From positions 1,210,001 through 1,274,000 of the forward strand of contig NZ_CALYLN010000001.1 in the NCBI RefSeq assembly GCF_944801835.1: a DNA stretch of 64,000 nt, read 5' to 3'. Numbering within the stretch: the first letter of the stretch is position 1; each line of letters begins with the position of its first letter. The DNA is from Bartonella sp. B1099. GTDB lineage: Bacteria > Pseudomonadota > Alphaproteobacteria > Rhizobiales > Rhizobiaceae. The notes under the pieces were generated by a model that was given only the letters and a program-made list of their open reading frames with translations, did not search any database and was not told where the DNA came from. Shown here piece by piece: positions 8,285 through 17,977 of this stretch. Made by a program: the position numbers and the translations under genes.

Positions 8285-9430
8285 ATGCCCTGGACAAATC
8301 AAAATGGTGGTGGCCCGTGGAGTGGCGATAAAAATAAAAACAGCGGTGATAAAAAAACATCGGCTAAGAATCTTTTTGGTTCTGGTGGCAATAATGGTGG
8401 CGGAAATGGCCCCAATCTTGATGATATTTTGCGTAAAGGACAGGATCAGTTTAAACAACTTAGTCGAGGGGGCGTTTTTGTCTTGTTCCTTCTGCTTGCT
8501 GTGTTTTTTTTCCTCTATCAGTCACTTTATATTGTTCAACAAAATGAGCAAGCCGTAGAATTACGTTTCGGCGTGCCTAAGGAAGAAATTATCGGTGATG
8601 GGTTGCATTTTCATTTTTGGCCTATTGAGACTTATATGAAAGTCCCTTTAACGGAAAAAACAATTGCAATTGGTGGACAGCCTGGACAGAGACAACAAAG
8701 TGAAGGCTTGATGCTGTCGAGTGATCAAAATATTGTGAATGTCAATTTTTCTGTTTACTATCGCATTTCACATCCAGGGCAATTTTTATTTAATGTGAAT
8801 GATCAAGAAGGAACTGTTCGTCAGGTCGCTGAAAGTGCAATGCGAGAGGTCATTGGCTCAAGACCTGTTGATGATGTTTTGCGTGATAAAAAAGAAGAAG
8901 TTGCTAACGATGTGAGAAAGATTACCCAGTTGACTGTCGATAAGTATCAACTTGGGGTTGAAATAAGCCGTGTATCGATCAGTGAAGCTGCTCCTCCTAC
9001 CAAAGTTGCTGCGGCGTTTAATTCTGTGCAGCAGGCGGAGCAAGAACGCGGACGGATGATTGAAGAAGGAAATCGTGTGCGTTTTACAAAAATTGGTTTA
9101 GCAAATGGTGAAGCTTCACGGACACGGGAGATCGCAAAAGGTGAAAAAGCACAAATGGTTGAAGAGGCGACAGGGCGTGCTGAACGTTTTCAGGCCATAG
9201 CTCGTGAGGCTGCAATTTCACCAGAGGCTGCGCGTTATCGTCTTTATATGGAGACGATGGGGCGTATTTTTTCTTCACCCAATAAATTGGTTCTTGATCA
9301 AATTAATTCTCCTGCGGTGCCTTATCTTCCTTTGAATGAATTGCTGCGTCATAATTTATCAGAGAAAGTAAAAATAAAATCAGCACGTTCTACATCGCTC
9401 TTGGATACTCAGATTTCTGGAGGACGTTAA
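8285..9430 (+). CDS. hflK: FtsH protease activity modulator HflK
   Basis: Membrane SPFH/prohibitin-type protein that pairs with HflC to form a cage around the FtsH protease. A GTG at 8279 opens the frame slightly earlier, but AAAGAGGTGA at 8273-8282 positions ATG 8285 as the start (381 residues). A Gly/Asn/Lys-rich cytoplasmic N-terminus (NQNGGGPWSGDKNKN) precedes one transmembrane helix (about residues 62-82, VFVLFLLLAVFFFLYQSLYI). The SPFH domain starts with VQQNEQAVELRFG, and a long charged helix around QQAEQERGRMIEEGNR ends the core. hflC starts 2 nt after the stop. Confidence 0.95.
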   Translation: MPWTNQNGGGPWSGDKNKNSGDKKTSAKNLFGSGGNNGGGNGPNLDDILRKGQDQFKQLSRGGVFVLFLLLAVFFFLYQSLYIVQQNEQAVELRFGVPKEEIIGDGLHFHFWPIETYMKVPLTEKTIAIGGQPGQRQQSEGLMLSSDQNIVNVNFSVYYRISHPGQFLFNVNDQEGTVRQVAESAMREVIGSRPVDDVLRDKKEEVANDVRKITQLTVDKYQLGVEISRVSISEAAPPTKVAAAFNSVQQAEQERGRMIEEGNRVRFTKIGLANGEASRTREIAKGEKAQMVEEATGRAERFQAIAREAAISPEAARYRLYMETMGRIFSSPNKLVLDQINSPAVPYLPLNELLRHNLSEKVKIKSARSTSLLDTQISGGR

Positions 9431-9432
9431 TC

Positions 9433-10368
9433 ATGCAGCAGTCTCGTTTTTTGTTTGTTCTTAGTACCATAATAATTTTTTTGATCATGTTGTGGATGTC
9501 ATTTTTTATTGTCTATCCTCGTCAACAAGTCGCTATTAAGCGTTTTGGACAGATCGTTAAGGTAGAATCTAATCCTGGAATTTATGTGAAAATACCTTTT
9601 GTGGATAAGATGATTGTCGTGGATAATCGGTTGTTGCGTTACGATGTTCCTACACAATCTGTGCAAGTTCGTGGGGGGGCTTATTATGAAGTGGATGCGT
9701 TTTTTATTTATCGTATTACGGATCCTAAATTGTTTTTACAGCGTATTGCTTCAGGGCGTCCGCAAATTGCAGCACGTGAAAATCTTGCACCACGCTTTAT
9801 TGACGCTTTGCGGGCTGTTTATGGTAAGCGAGAATTTAAAGCAGCCTTATCGGATGAACGAGGCGCGATGATGGCTGAGGTTCAAAGGCAATTTTCTATA
9901 GATGCAGGTTCGCTGGGTATTAAGATTGTTGATGTACGTATTCGGAAAACCGATTTAACCGATGCTGTTTCAGAAGATGTTTATCGGCAAATGGCTGCGG
10001 AGCGGGAAGCGGTTGCGGAAAATATTCGCGCTCGTGGTCAACAAGAGCGAGATCGTATTGTTGCAGAGGCAAATCGTGAATATGAAGAAATTGTGGCGGC
10101 TGCAAAGCGTGATGCTGAAATTACCCGCGGTGAAGGACAGGCTGAAAGTATTCGCATTTTACTCAAAGCGCGAGAAGCTAATCCATCTTTTTACGATTTT
10201 TGGTTAGCCATGGAGCAGTATAAGAATTTAGAGAGAATACCGATGGTGATTTCACCAAATGAGGATTTCTTTTTTTATTTTCGAAATTCTCCGCAAGCAA
10301 AGAAAAAACTTTCATCAACAATGAGTCCTAATTTGAATAAAACTGATTCAAAGTCCAGTGGGGAATAG
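9433..10368 (+). CDS. hflC: FtsH protease activity modulator HflC
   Basis: Partner of HflK in the inner-membrane complex that restrains FtsH. 311 residues. One N-terminal transmembrane helix (about residues 5-28, rich in Ile/Leu/Phe) is followed by the SPFH domain (YPRQQVAIKRFGQIVKVESNPGIYVKIPF) and a long helical region with the characteristic REAVAENIRARGQQERDRI and EITRGEGQAESIRI. Usual length for the family. Translation is close-coupled to hflK (2-nt gap), and the protease gene at 10518 follows, as in other Rhizobiales. A Lys/Ser-rich tail of about 25 residues (KKKLSSTMSPNLNKTDSK) ends the protein. Confidence 0.95.
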   Translation: MQQSRFLFVLSTIIIFLIMLWMSFFIVYPRQQVAIKRFGQIVKVESNPGIYVKIPFVDKMIVVDNRLLRYDVPTQSVQVRGGAYYEVDAFFIYRITDPKLFLQRIASGRPQIAARENLAPRFIDALRAVYGKREFKAALSDERGAMMAEVQRQFSIDAGSLGIKIVDVRIRKTDLTDAVSEDVYRQMAAEREAVAENIRARGQQERDRIVAEANREYEEIVAAAKRDAEITRGEGQAESIRILLKAREANPSFYDFWLAMEQYKNLERIPMVISPNEDFFFYFRNSPQAKKKLSSTMSPNLNKTDSKSSGE

Positions 10369-10383
10369 ATGAAACAATGTATG

Positions 10384-10410
10384 GAGGGTACTCGTATGAG
10401 CAGTATCCTC
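10384..10410 (+). terminator. Possible terminator after hflC
   Basis: GAGGGTAC, an 11-nt loop, GTATCCTC, with one G-U pair, followed by TATAGCTCTTTGTTTTT. It starts 15 nt past the hflC stop. The T-run is interrupted, so termination may be partial, allowing read-through into the protease gene. Confidence 0.5.
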
Positions 10411-10517
10411 TATAGCTCTTTGTTTTTATGATGAATGTAAGAGAATGTTAAGCCGTACTGATTTTGCATAATAAATATTGAGTAAGGCTCTTTACAGCTT
10501 TGGTTTAAAGGCATGTC

Positions 10518-12044
10518 ATGGGTAGAAGTATCGTGAGTAGAAATATATTTTTGAAGTCTTTTATCACAAGAGTTGTTTTTTGTGTGATTTTGCTTTTATT
10601 AGAATCCATGCGTTTGTCTTGGAGCGCAGAGACAAATAAGACATTGCCTTCTGTTCCTGATTTAGCTTCTGAGCTTTTGGAGACGGTTGTGAATATTTCT
10701 ACGGCACAGACTGTTGAAGGAACAGAACAGGATGAAAATACTTCGATACCCGTTATTCCCAAAGATTCATTGCTGGAAGAATATTTTAATGATTTTTTAA
10801 CCCCCAAAGAAGGGGAAAAAAATAGTCAATTTCAAAAGGTGCGTTCTTTGGGGTCTGGTTTTGTAATTGATGCGCAAAAAGGGCTTATTGTTACAAATTA
10901 TCATGTTATCGTTGATGCTGATGATATTGAAGTGAATTTTACGGATGGTGCAAAACTCAAGGCAAAACTCCTTGGCAAGGATAGCAAAACGGATTTGGCG
11001 TTGCTTCAGGTGGATGTGGGAAGTAAAAAATTAAAAGCTGTGCGTTTTGGTGACTCAGAAAAAGCGCGTATTGGTGACTGGGTTATGGCTATTGGTAATC
11101 CTTATGGTTTTGGTGGGAGTGTAACGGTTGGTATTATTTCTGCACGTAACCGTGATCTTAATGCTGGTCCTTATGATAATTTTATTCAAACAGATGCAGC
11201 GATTAATCGAGGTAATTCTGGTGGCCCGTTATTTGATAGAAATGGTGAAGTCATTGGCATTAATACAGCCATTGTTTCCCCTTCTGGAGGATCAATTGGT
11301 ATTGGGTTTGCTATTCCATCGGATATGGCTCTTTCTGTGATTAACCAGTTGCGTGATTTTGGAGAAATAAGGCGTGGGTGGTTGGCTATTCGTATTCAGC
11401 CGGTGACAGAGGATATTGCAAAAAGTTTAAAACTAGACAATGCTGTGGGAGCGTTGGTGGCTGGAAAAATAGAACAAGCGGAAAAAAATGATGTCGATAA
11501 TAGCCAGTTGCAAACAGGAGATGTTATTCTTTCCTTTGGGAATTCCAAAATTAAGCATGCACGTGATTTACCCCGTTTAGTCGCGGAGAGTTCAGAAGGA
11601 AGAGTTGTGGATGTCACTATTTTTCGGAATGGGCAAGAAAAAACCGTAAAAGTTAAGCTTGGACGTTTGATTGAGACCGATGATAATGAAGATACAGAAG
11701 AAGAAGTCGATGATAAAAAAGGTAATGATCTGCCAAAAAGTGTGACAATGCAATTGATGGGCATGATGTTATCTGAATTGACAGAGGATTTGCGTCATCA
11801 TTATTCAATTTCAGATAAACTTCGAGGACTCGTTGTGACATCTGTTGCACAAAATAGTGCTGCGGATAAAAAGCGTATTCGCGTTGGTGAAGTGATTATT
11901 GATATCAATCAGAGTGCTATAACAACAATTGATGAGGCTAAAAAACGTCTTCATAAATTACGTGAAGCTGGGCGCAAAAACGCTCTATTCATCATAGCGC
12001 GTCCAGATGGAGAGTTACGGTTCGTAACGATCCCAATGGATTGA
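10518..12044 (+). CDS. degP: Periplasmic Do/HtrA-family serine endoprotease (DegP-type)
   Basis: Protease and chaperone for misfolded envelope proteins. 508 residues. An N-terminal basic and hydrophobic segment (about 10-36, ending SWSA) is probably a signal peptide. The trypsin-like domain has the triad His129 (TNYHV), Asp159 (KTDLALL) and Ser234 (RGNSGGP). Two PDZ regions follow: the first begins at GWLAIRIQPVT near residue 292, the second near residue 430. An acidic linker rich in Glu/Asp (DDNEDTEEEVDD) separates them. SD TAAAGG sits 6 nt before ATG. Placement after hflK-hflC is typical of Rhizobiales and ties membrane and periplasmic quality control together. A second HtrA paralogue lies at 55999. 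Confidence 0.93.
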   Translation: MGRSIVSRNIFLKSFITRVVFCVILLLLESMRLSWSAETNKTLPSVPDLASELLETVVNISTAQTVEGTEQDENTSIPVIPKDSLLEEYFNDFLTPKEGEKNSQFQKVRSLGSGFVIDAQKGLIVTNYHVIVDADDIEVNFTDGAKLKAKLLGKDSKTDLALLQVDVGSKKLKAVRFGDSEKARIGDWVMAIGNPYGFGGSVTVGIISARNRDLNAGPYDNFIQTDAAINRGNSGGPLFDRNGEVIGINTAIVSPSGGSIGIGFAIPSDMALSVINQLRDFGEIRRGWLAIRIQPVTEDIAKSLKLDNAVGALVAGKIEQAEKNDVDNSQLQTGDVILSFGNSKIKHARDLPRLVAESSEGRVVDVTIFRNGQEKTVKVKLGRLIETDDNEDTEEEVDDKKGNDLPKSVTMQLMGMMLSELTEDLRHHYSISDKLRGLVVTSVAQNSAADKKRIRVGEVIIDINQSAITTIDEAKKRLHKLREAGRKNALFIIARPDGELRFVTIPMD

Positions 12045-12964
12045 TGCCTTATAGGATTGATGTTTGGAGAATTCGTTTTTTTGTTTTTATTAGCCTTAAT
12101 ATAAGGATATTTAAGTAGCTCAACCTGATATCTATCTAGTATTTTTTAAAAGCCTATTTTACGATGGAGAGTGTGGATTGTATGACATAAAGTCCATTGG
12201 ACGGCTCCATTTTTGCACTAAATAAAAGTACAAGTTAGCAGTCATATTTTCCATCTTTCTTAAAGAGATTTTTATAATTTCTGTCGCGCAGGTGAATGGT
12301 ATTGATATCGTCTCTGGTGAGAGAGGGAGCAAAATAAATCAATCTTATGGAGCTTGCAGGTAAACTGCAAAACGCTCAATTATTATTATAAATTATGTTT
12401 TATCTAGGGAGACTTTCAGCACTTTGTAATTATACTTTTTATGCTGTAGAGAATGTTTTTTCTCTTCAGGTTGAAAAAGTCATTCCATAGAAAAATGGTG
12501 TTAGACTCAATAAGCTATCGATATATTGACATCTTTCTTTGTGATGAATGAAAAAAAATAATGATACCAAAGAAAGTGTGAAGAAGAAAGTTGTTGGGGC
12601 TTTTATTCTTAAGCTAAAGCAATATGCTGTTGTTATAGGAAAAATAAATCTGTTTGATTGTATAAGTTTAGCTTAGTATTATTGTCATAAATGAAGACAA
12701 AGGGCCTAATGGACGGAATGATTATGGCTAGAGTTTATTATTGAAGTATGATCGCAAAAGGTTCTTGGAAATTCCTTTGATGTTGTTATTAAGTCCATTT
12801 TTTCTTTTTTATAATTTTCATAAGGATTTTCTTTATCTTAAAGGTGAAGTCTTGTTCGTATTATTATAAAGTTTTTACTTTATAATAATGGAGAAAAAAT
12901 ACAGGGGCTTTGCAGGTGGTTATGCATGTTGCAATAAGTTTCTGATTGGTAGGAATTGCTCTTC
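12045..12964. other. Long non-coding gap before miaA
   Basis: About 0.9 kb without a credible frame. The part at 12150-12316 is decayed integrase DNA. In related Rhizobiales a serB gene often sits between degP and miaA; I see no recognisable trace of it here. The remainder (12320-12940) is AT-rich and I recognise nothing in it. Confidence 0.65.
12150..12316 (-). pseudogene. Decayed integrase fragments (fragments 3 and 4)
   Basis: On the minus strand, 12255-12150 aligns with integrase codons about 20-50: CAAAAATGGAGCCGTCCAAT and GGACTTTATG here match GTAAAGATGGAGGTGCTCAAT and GGATTTATCG at the right end of the window. A second piece at 12316-12258 (TATCAATACCATTCACCTGC, then GCGACAGAAA) resembles TATCGTTATACCCTTCACGGG and its continuation. 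The two pieces lie nose to tail in the same direction, suggesting two successive insertions or a duplication before decay. Confidence 0.55.
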
Positions 12965-13837
12965 ATGACACAGAGAACAATTACATTGATAGCAGGGCCC
13001 ACGGCAAGTGGGAAATCAGAACTTGCTTTGCAAATGGCTCAAGAAAGAAATGCTCTCATTATTAACACTGATTCAATGCAGGTTTATAACGTTTTAAATA
13101 TTTTAACGGCACGGCCGAGGGCGGCTGATACCGCGATTGTTCCCCATTATCTTTATGGTCATGTGAGTCCTCGTTTGAATTATTCAGTAGGACAATGGTT
13201 GTGTGATGTTGAGAAGCTGTTAGTTACTTTTACATCGAGATCCATTATTTTTGTTGGTGGAACAGGACTTTATTTTCGTGCTCTTTTGGAGGGGATTTCG
13301 CAAATCCCTCATGTTCCAGATGTTGTGCGGCAGAAATGGCGCTTGCTGCTTGATAAAGAGGGCGTTGCAAGTCTTTATCGCCAATTGTTACAGATTGATG
13401 CTGTTGTTGCTGAAAAGATTTCTTCGCAAGATGGACAGCGTATTGTTCGTGCTTTAGAAGTTTATGATGCAACCGGTGAGAAGCTCAGTTGGTGGCAGAA
13501 GCAAAAAACAACGCCTCTCATTGTGTCCCATTGTGCTGAAAAAATTCTTCTCATGCCACCCCGCCTTTTGCTTTATGAACGCATTCATAAACGCTTGGAC
13601 TCTATGATTGAAAGAGGGGCTTTAGAAGAGGTGGTGGCCATAAAGAAACTTATGCTTTCCCCTTCGTTACCAGCGATGAAAGCGATTGGTATATCTGAAT
13701 TTATGGCTTATTTGGATGGAGATAGAAGCTTTGAAAATGCTCTGGAAGCGGTGAAAACACAAACGAGAAGATATGCAAAAAGACAAATGACATGGTTTCG
13801 TCATCAATTTGATAAAGAATGGATTCTTACTTCTTGA
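12965..13837 (+). CDS. miaA: tRNA dimethylallyltransferase
   Basis: Adds the dimethylallyl group to A37 of tRNAs reading UNN codons. A TTG at 12956 would extend the frame, but ATG 12965 with GGTAGG upstream fits the family (290 residues). P-loop GPTASGKS at residues 11-18, then the INTDSMQVY motif (Asp at the active site), VGGTGLYFRALLEG for substrate binding, the insertion domain, and KAIGISEFMAYL with TRRYAKRQMTWFR near the C-terminus (tRNA contacts). The next gene is ilvB on the same strand. The wide upstream gap suggests its own promoter. Confidence 0.95.
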   Translation: MTQRTITLIAGPTASGKSELALQMAQERNALIINTDSMQVYNVLNILTARPRAADTAIVPHYLYGHVSPRLNYSVGQWLCDVEKLLVTFTSRSIIFVGGTGLYFRALLEGISQIPHVPDVVRQKWRLLLDKEGVASLYRQLLQIDAVVAEKISSQDGQRIVRALEVYDATGEKLSWWQKQKTTPLIVSHCAEKILLMPPRLLLYERIHKRLDSMIERGALEEVVAIKKLMLSPSLPAMKAIGISEFMAYLDGDRSFENALEAVKTQTRRYAKRQMTWFRHQFDKEWILTS

Positions 13838-14072
13838 TGAAAGAACTGTAGCTTTAAGAAGAAATTTTTGAGAAAATATTAATTTTTTATTGACGAATGG
13901 ATTCAATGGAATTAAAAATTTCTCTATAAGGAATTTTTTTATATATTTTATGCGTTGGAATAAAGGGGGAGATCATACAATATGTGTTGTGTAGTGGGCT
14001 CCTTGAGAGTCTTTTTTTATGGGCTCCGTTAGGGGCTTTTTTATTGTCCTATCAAGTAGGTGAGTGGGAAAA

Positions 14073-15875
14073 ATGAGAAATGATCCAAGACAGCAAGAGA
14101 GTGCAGATGGAAAAGTAATGTCGGGGGCTGAAATAGTGGTTCAGGCTCTTATAGATCAAGGGGTTACACATATTTTTGGTTACCCTGGTGGGGCTGTTCT
14201 TCCTATTTTTGACGTTCTTTATCACCAAGATACACTCCAGCATATTTTGGTGCGTCATGAACAAGCAGCGGGGCATGCCGCTGAAGGCTATGCACGCAGT
14301 ACTGGAAAGGTTGGTGTTATGCTTGTAACTTCTGGTCCTGGGGCAACGAATGCTGTGACACCTTTGCAAGATGCTCTCATGGATTCTATCCCTCTTGTTT
14401 GTTTTTCTGGTCAGGTAGCGACAACGCTAATTGGAACAAATGCTTTTCAAGAGGCTGATACAGTTGGAATTACAAAGCCTTGTACGAAGCGTAATTGGTT
14501 GGTTAAAGATGTCAATGATCTTGCGAATATTATTCATGAAGCTTTTTCTCTTGCGCGTTCGGGACGCCCAGGACCGGTTTTGATTGATATTCCCAAGGAT
14601 GTTCAATTTGCTTCAGGATTTTATAGGGAGCCTCAAGTCCAAGAGTCTTCGCGTTCTTCTCTACCGTTGAAAGGGAGTAATCGTGAGGCTATTGAAACTG
14701 CTGTTTCTCTTTTAGTTGAGGCAAAACGTCCTGTTATTTATTCTGGTGGTGGTGTTATTTCATCGGGGGGGGAGGCTATCCAGCTCTTGCGTAATTTAGT
14801 TCAATGGGGAGATTTTCCCATTACTTCAACCTTAATGGGACTTGGTGCTTATCCTGCTTCTGGAAAAAATTGGCTCGGAATGCTGGGAATGCATGGAACC
14901 TATGAGGCTAATATGGCTATGCATGATTGTGATGTCATGTTGGCTGTTGGAGCTCGGTTTGATGATCGTATCACAGGGCGCCTTGATGCATTTGCACCTC
15001 ATGCACGTATTATTCATATTGATATTGATCCTTCTTCAATCAATAAAATCGTCAAAGCAGAAGTTCCACTTATTGGCGATGTGGGGCATGTTTTGGCAGA
15101 TATAATGCAACATTTGCATAGAGATCAATCAAAGTTTGATCAAGAAAGTCGAAAAATATGGTGGACGCAAATTAATCGCTGGAGATCTCGTAATTCATTG
15201 GCATATATGGAAAAAAAAGATGTTATTATGCCCCAATATGCTCTTGAACGGCTTTATGCACTGACCAAAGATGCTCGTGCTTATATTACAACGGATGTTG
15301 GACAGCATCAGATGTGGGCAGCGCAATATTATCACTTTGATGAACCAAAACATTGGATGACTTCTGGTGGTCTTGGAACGATGGGGTATGGTCTTCCTGC
15401 GGCGATTGGTGTGCAAATAGCCCATCCTGATGCGCTTGTTATGTGTATTTCTGGTGATGCTTCCATTCAGATGAATATTCAAGAGCTTGCAACAGCTATT
15501 CAGCATGACACACCCGTGAAAATTTTTATTTTAAATAATCAATATATGGGAATGGTTCGCCAGTGGCAGCAATTGCTGCATGGTAATCGTCTTTCTCACT
15601 CTTATACGGAATCGATGCCTGACTTTGTGAAATTGGCACAAGCTTATGGAGCGGTGGGGATTTATTGTTCAAAACCCGATGAACTTGATGATAAAATTCA
15701 GCAAATGATTGACAGTGATAAGCCTGTTCTTTTTGATTGTCGTGTTTATCATTTAGAAAATTGTTTTCCCATGATCCCATCGGGATGTGCCCATAATGAG
15801 ATGTTATTATCTGATGAAGCAAGCGAGGAAACTGTTGCAAATGCTGTTTCTTCTGCGGGGAAAATTCTTGTATAA
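14073..15875 (+). CDS. ilvB: Acetolactate synthase large (catalytic) subunit
   Basis: ThDP-dependent enzyme condensing pyruvate to acetolactate (or acetohydroxybutyrate), the first common step to branched-chain amino acids. ATG 14073 has TAGGTGAG upstream (9 nt); the GTG at 14064 is less likely. 600 residues. Pyrimidine-binding domain with catalytic Glu in [16 protein letters not shown], central FAD-binding domain, and PP-binding motif [15 protein letters not shown] followed by [12 protein letters not shown]. All key residues seem in place. The regulatory small subunit gene (ilvH), which normally follows directly, is not present; decayed genes on the opposite strand follow instead. The enzyme may be unregulated, or ilvH may lie elsewhere. 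Confidence 0.95.
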   Translation: MRNDPRQQESADGKVMSGAEIVVQALIDQGVTHIFGYPGGAVLPIFDVLYHQDTLQHILVRHEQAAGHAAEGYARSTGKVGVMLVTSGPGATNAVTPLQDALMDSIPLVCFSGQVATTLIGTNAFQEADTVGITKPCTKRNWLVKDVNDLANIIHEAFSLARSGRPGPVLIDIPKDVQFASGFYREPQVQESSRSSLPLKGSNREAIETAVSLLVEAKRPVIYSGGGVISSGGEAIQLLRNLVQWGDFPITSTLMGLGAYPASGKNWLGMLGMHGTYEANMAMHDCDVMLAVGARFDDRITGRLDAFAPHARIIHIDIDPSSINKIVKAEVPLIGDVGHVLADIMQHLHRDQSKFDQESRKIWWTQINRWRSRNSLAYMEKKDVIMPQYALERLYALTKDARAYITTDVGQHQMWAAQYYHFDEPKHWMTSGGLGTMGYGLPAAIGVQIAHPDALVMCISGDASIQMNIQELATAIQHDTPVKIFILNNQYMGMVRQWQQLLHGNRLSHSYTESMPDFVKLAQAYGAVGIYCSKPDELDDKIQQMIDSDKPVLFDCRVYHLENCFPMIPSGCAHNEMLLSDEASEETVANAVSSAGKILV

Positions 15876-16064
15876 AATGAATATGTTAGCAAAATGGTGA
15901 AGGACGGTGATGATGAAGTCTTTGGAAGATTCATCTCTGTCTCTTCTTTGTGGAGCGTTCCTATTATCCTTAAAGCTCATTTTATGATTTTCATTCTTTG
16001 TTTAAAGACATAGGGCTTTATTTAAAGGCAGGGGGTGTATTATTATTTGTTCATCTAAAAAATG

Positions 16065-16510
16065 TTATAAGTTGTGTGCCCAATTATGTTTGAATTTATG
16101 TGTACGTGATGTTTGTTTTTTTAATTCAAAAGGAACTAGGTTATTGACTATATGTTCGCCTTCAAACTTAATGGAATAAGGCTCTCCGATCAATAAAGAA
16201 AACATCATGATTAAATTTTCGCTAATATAGCCACTTTTACAAGACGCATCTAAATTATAAGGATTAGGTGACGTATTAATTTGTCTATCAATTGGAAGAT
16301 TTTCAAAGATTAAATATGGTCTAGGGGTAATAGACATCTTTTGATTCATAAGAATTGTCAATATTCTATGTGGTAGCAGTGAAAATGCTATTTTTTTTAG
16401 CTCAACCGAATATTCAATACACCGTATGGATCATAAATAACATGGTCTAAAGCCTCCCAAAGTTTGTCTCTTTCGACATTGCTCAACTCAAAAGTATTTT
16501 CATTTATCAT
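16065..16510 (-). pseudogene. TauD/TfdA-like dioxygenase remnant, truncated and frameshifted
   Basis: Two overlapping pieces in different frames. The first starts at ATG 16510 (MINENTFELSNVERDKLWEA...) and stops at a TAA near 16400, beside a run of eight T. The second runs from about 16390 to 16065 and contains SLLIGEPYSIKFEGEHIVNN and LVPF, which resembles the GEP...EG..VQNVVP region of clavaminate synthase-like Fe(II)/2-oxoglutarate dioxygenases. Everything C-terminal of the first metal-ligand region is missing, so it cannot be active. It follows the broken MFS gene on the same strand, probably once its operon partner. The family call rests on weak recall of the motif. Confidence 0.5.
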
Positions 16511-16537
16511 GATAATTTTCTACCCAATTATATTTTC

Positions 16538-17747
16538 CTACTTTTTTATTAAGAAAAGCGAAAAAACAGTCATTAAAATTAAAATCAGCCATGTTAGTAA
16601 ATAAGTGTCTGTAAAGTCTTGGATTAATCCAAATAATGGTGGAGCCGTAATAATTGCGATTTGATTTACAGACATGGCTAAGCCCAGAGAAAAGCCAACG
16701 CTTTCTTTTGGCGAAGAGTCTGCAATATAAGCAACCCAAGGGCCATACCATCCCATGCCAAAAAAACCTAACCAAGCAGATAAAAGAGTTAGATAAATTA
16801 TGGATCCACTCATGCCCAAAATTAATATTAAAAATCCAAAAACGATTGCAATCATGCAAAACAAGACAGGAAAAAATCGTCCTTTTCTACAATGATCACT
16901 CCACGCTGCTAAAATAATTCTTCCTAAGGTACCAGAAGCTTGTAAAACGAAAAACAAATAAACACTTTTATCTAGAGATAGGTGATAGATTCTATGAAAA
17001 TAAATCGTTATAAAATATGGTTAAAACATATTGAACAATTACAAGTGAAATGCCTGAAAAAATAATATTCTTCATATGCGGTGCAGCTAACATTGCAAGA
17101 CGAGACTTTACAGTTGCATAGAACGAAACCCTTGCTTTGCTTTTGGGAACGGTAGCGACAACTTTTGCTGGTGCGTGATAAAAAACAATAAATATACATC
17201 CACCTAGAAAAGAAACGATGGCACCGACCAAAAACGCACCTTGTATGCCATAGACAAGCGCACTCGCAGGAAGAACTATCCCAGCCAAAGCTCCACCTAA
17301 TGGTAGCCCCGCCTGTCTTATTCCCATTGCAAATCCGCGCTGCGATTGTGGAAACCATGAAGAAACAGATTTAGCGCCACCAGGTTGAGCAGAACTATAA
17401 AATCCCCCTACAATGAGCAAACAAATCAAAAGGGAAATATAGTTATTGGCGATTGCTCCCAACAAAAGAGCGACAGAAACGCCGACCGCGCCAACGCCAA
17501 CAATATAGCGCTCGTTAAACTTGTCTAGTAATTCGCCAGCTACAAGTAATCCAATAATAGGGAGGAACTGCGCTGCTGAAGACAGCAAACCTATCTGAGA
17601 GTCACTCAACAAGAAACCCTTCTTAAAAAATTCAGCTAAAGGACCAATCCCTTGAACAAAGAAGCAGGCTGATGTTTGAGCGATAGTGGCAACAAGCAAT
17701 ACAATCCATCGATAATAATTTTTTTCTATAAGTTCATTATTGCTCAC
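16538..17747 (-). pseudogene. MFS transporter, broken by a frameshift
   Basis: Twelve-span major facilitator split into two frames. The first half (17747-16992, 251 residues) begins MSNNELIEKNYYRWIVLLVA, holds six or seven spans and the conserved SAQPGGAKSVSSWFPQSQRG block with the loop GIRQAG, and ends FYNDLFS. The second half (to 16538) resumes with FVLQASGTLGRIILAAWSDH and ends FLIKK. The break is near 16990-17000. The SARG-type domain order suggests an MFS of the organic-anion or drug class, but the substrate is unknown. AGGGGGG precedes the ATG. Its neighbours on both sides are also broken, so the whole cluster has decayed. Confidence 0.8.
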
Positions 17748-17977
17748 TATGCCCCCCTCCGATTAAAGGGTATCCCAACGCGATAGCCTTTTAAAATCAT
17801 GATTACAACAATAAATTGGTATTTTATGCTGATTACATAAAAATCTGTCAATACGATTGGTATTCATATGAAAGCTAAGAAATACGCTTAATTTAAGAAA
17901 ATAACCTATGATGTGTTGTGCAAATTTGATATGCTAGCGATAAAGAATAAATTTTACAAACATTGACTCAGCTGGCA

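Noticed and set aside
12320..12950. Remnant of serB between degP and miaA
   Set aside because: Expected by synteny, but no phosphatase motif or usable frame could be seen in any reading.
14000..14062. Leader-peptide attenuator before ilvB
   Set aside because: Two GGGCTCC/GGGGCTT stretches and T-runs look terminator-like, but they are not complementary, and no short peptide rich in Leu, Ile or Val was found.
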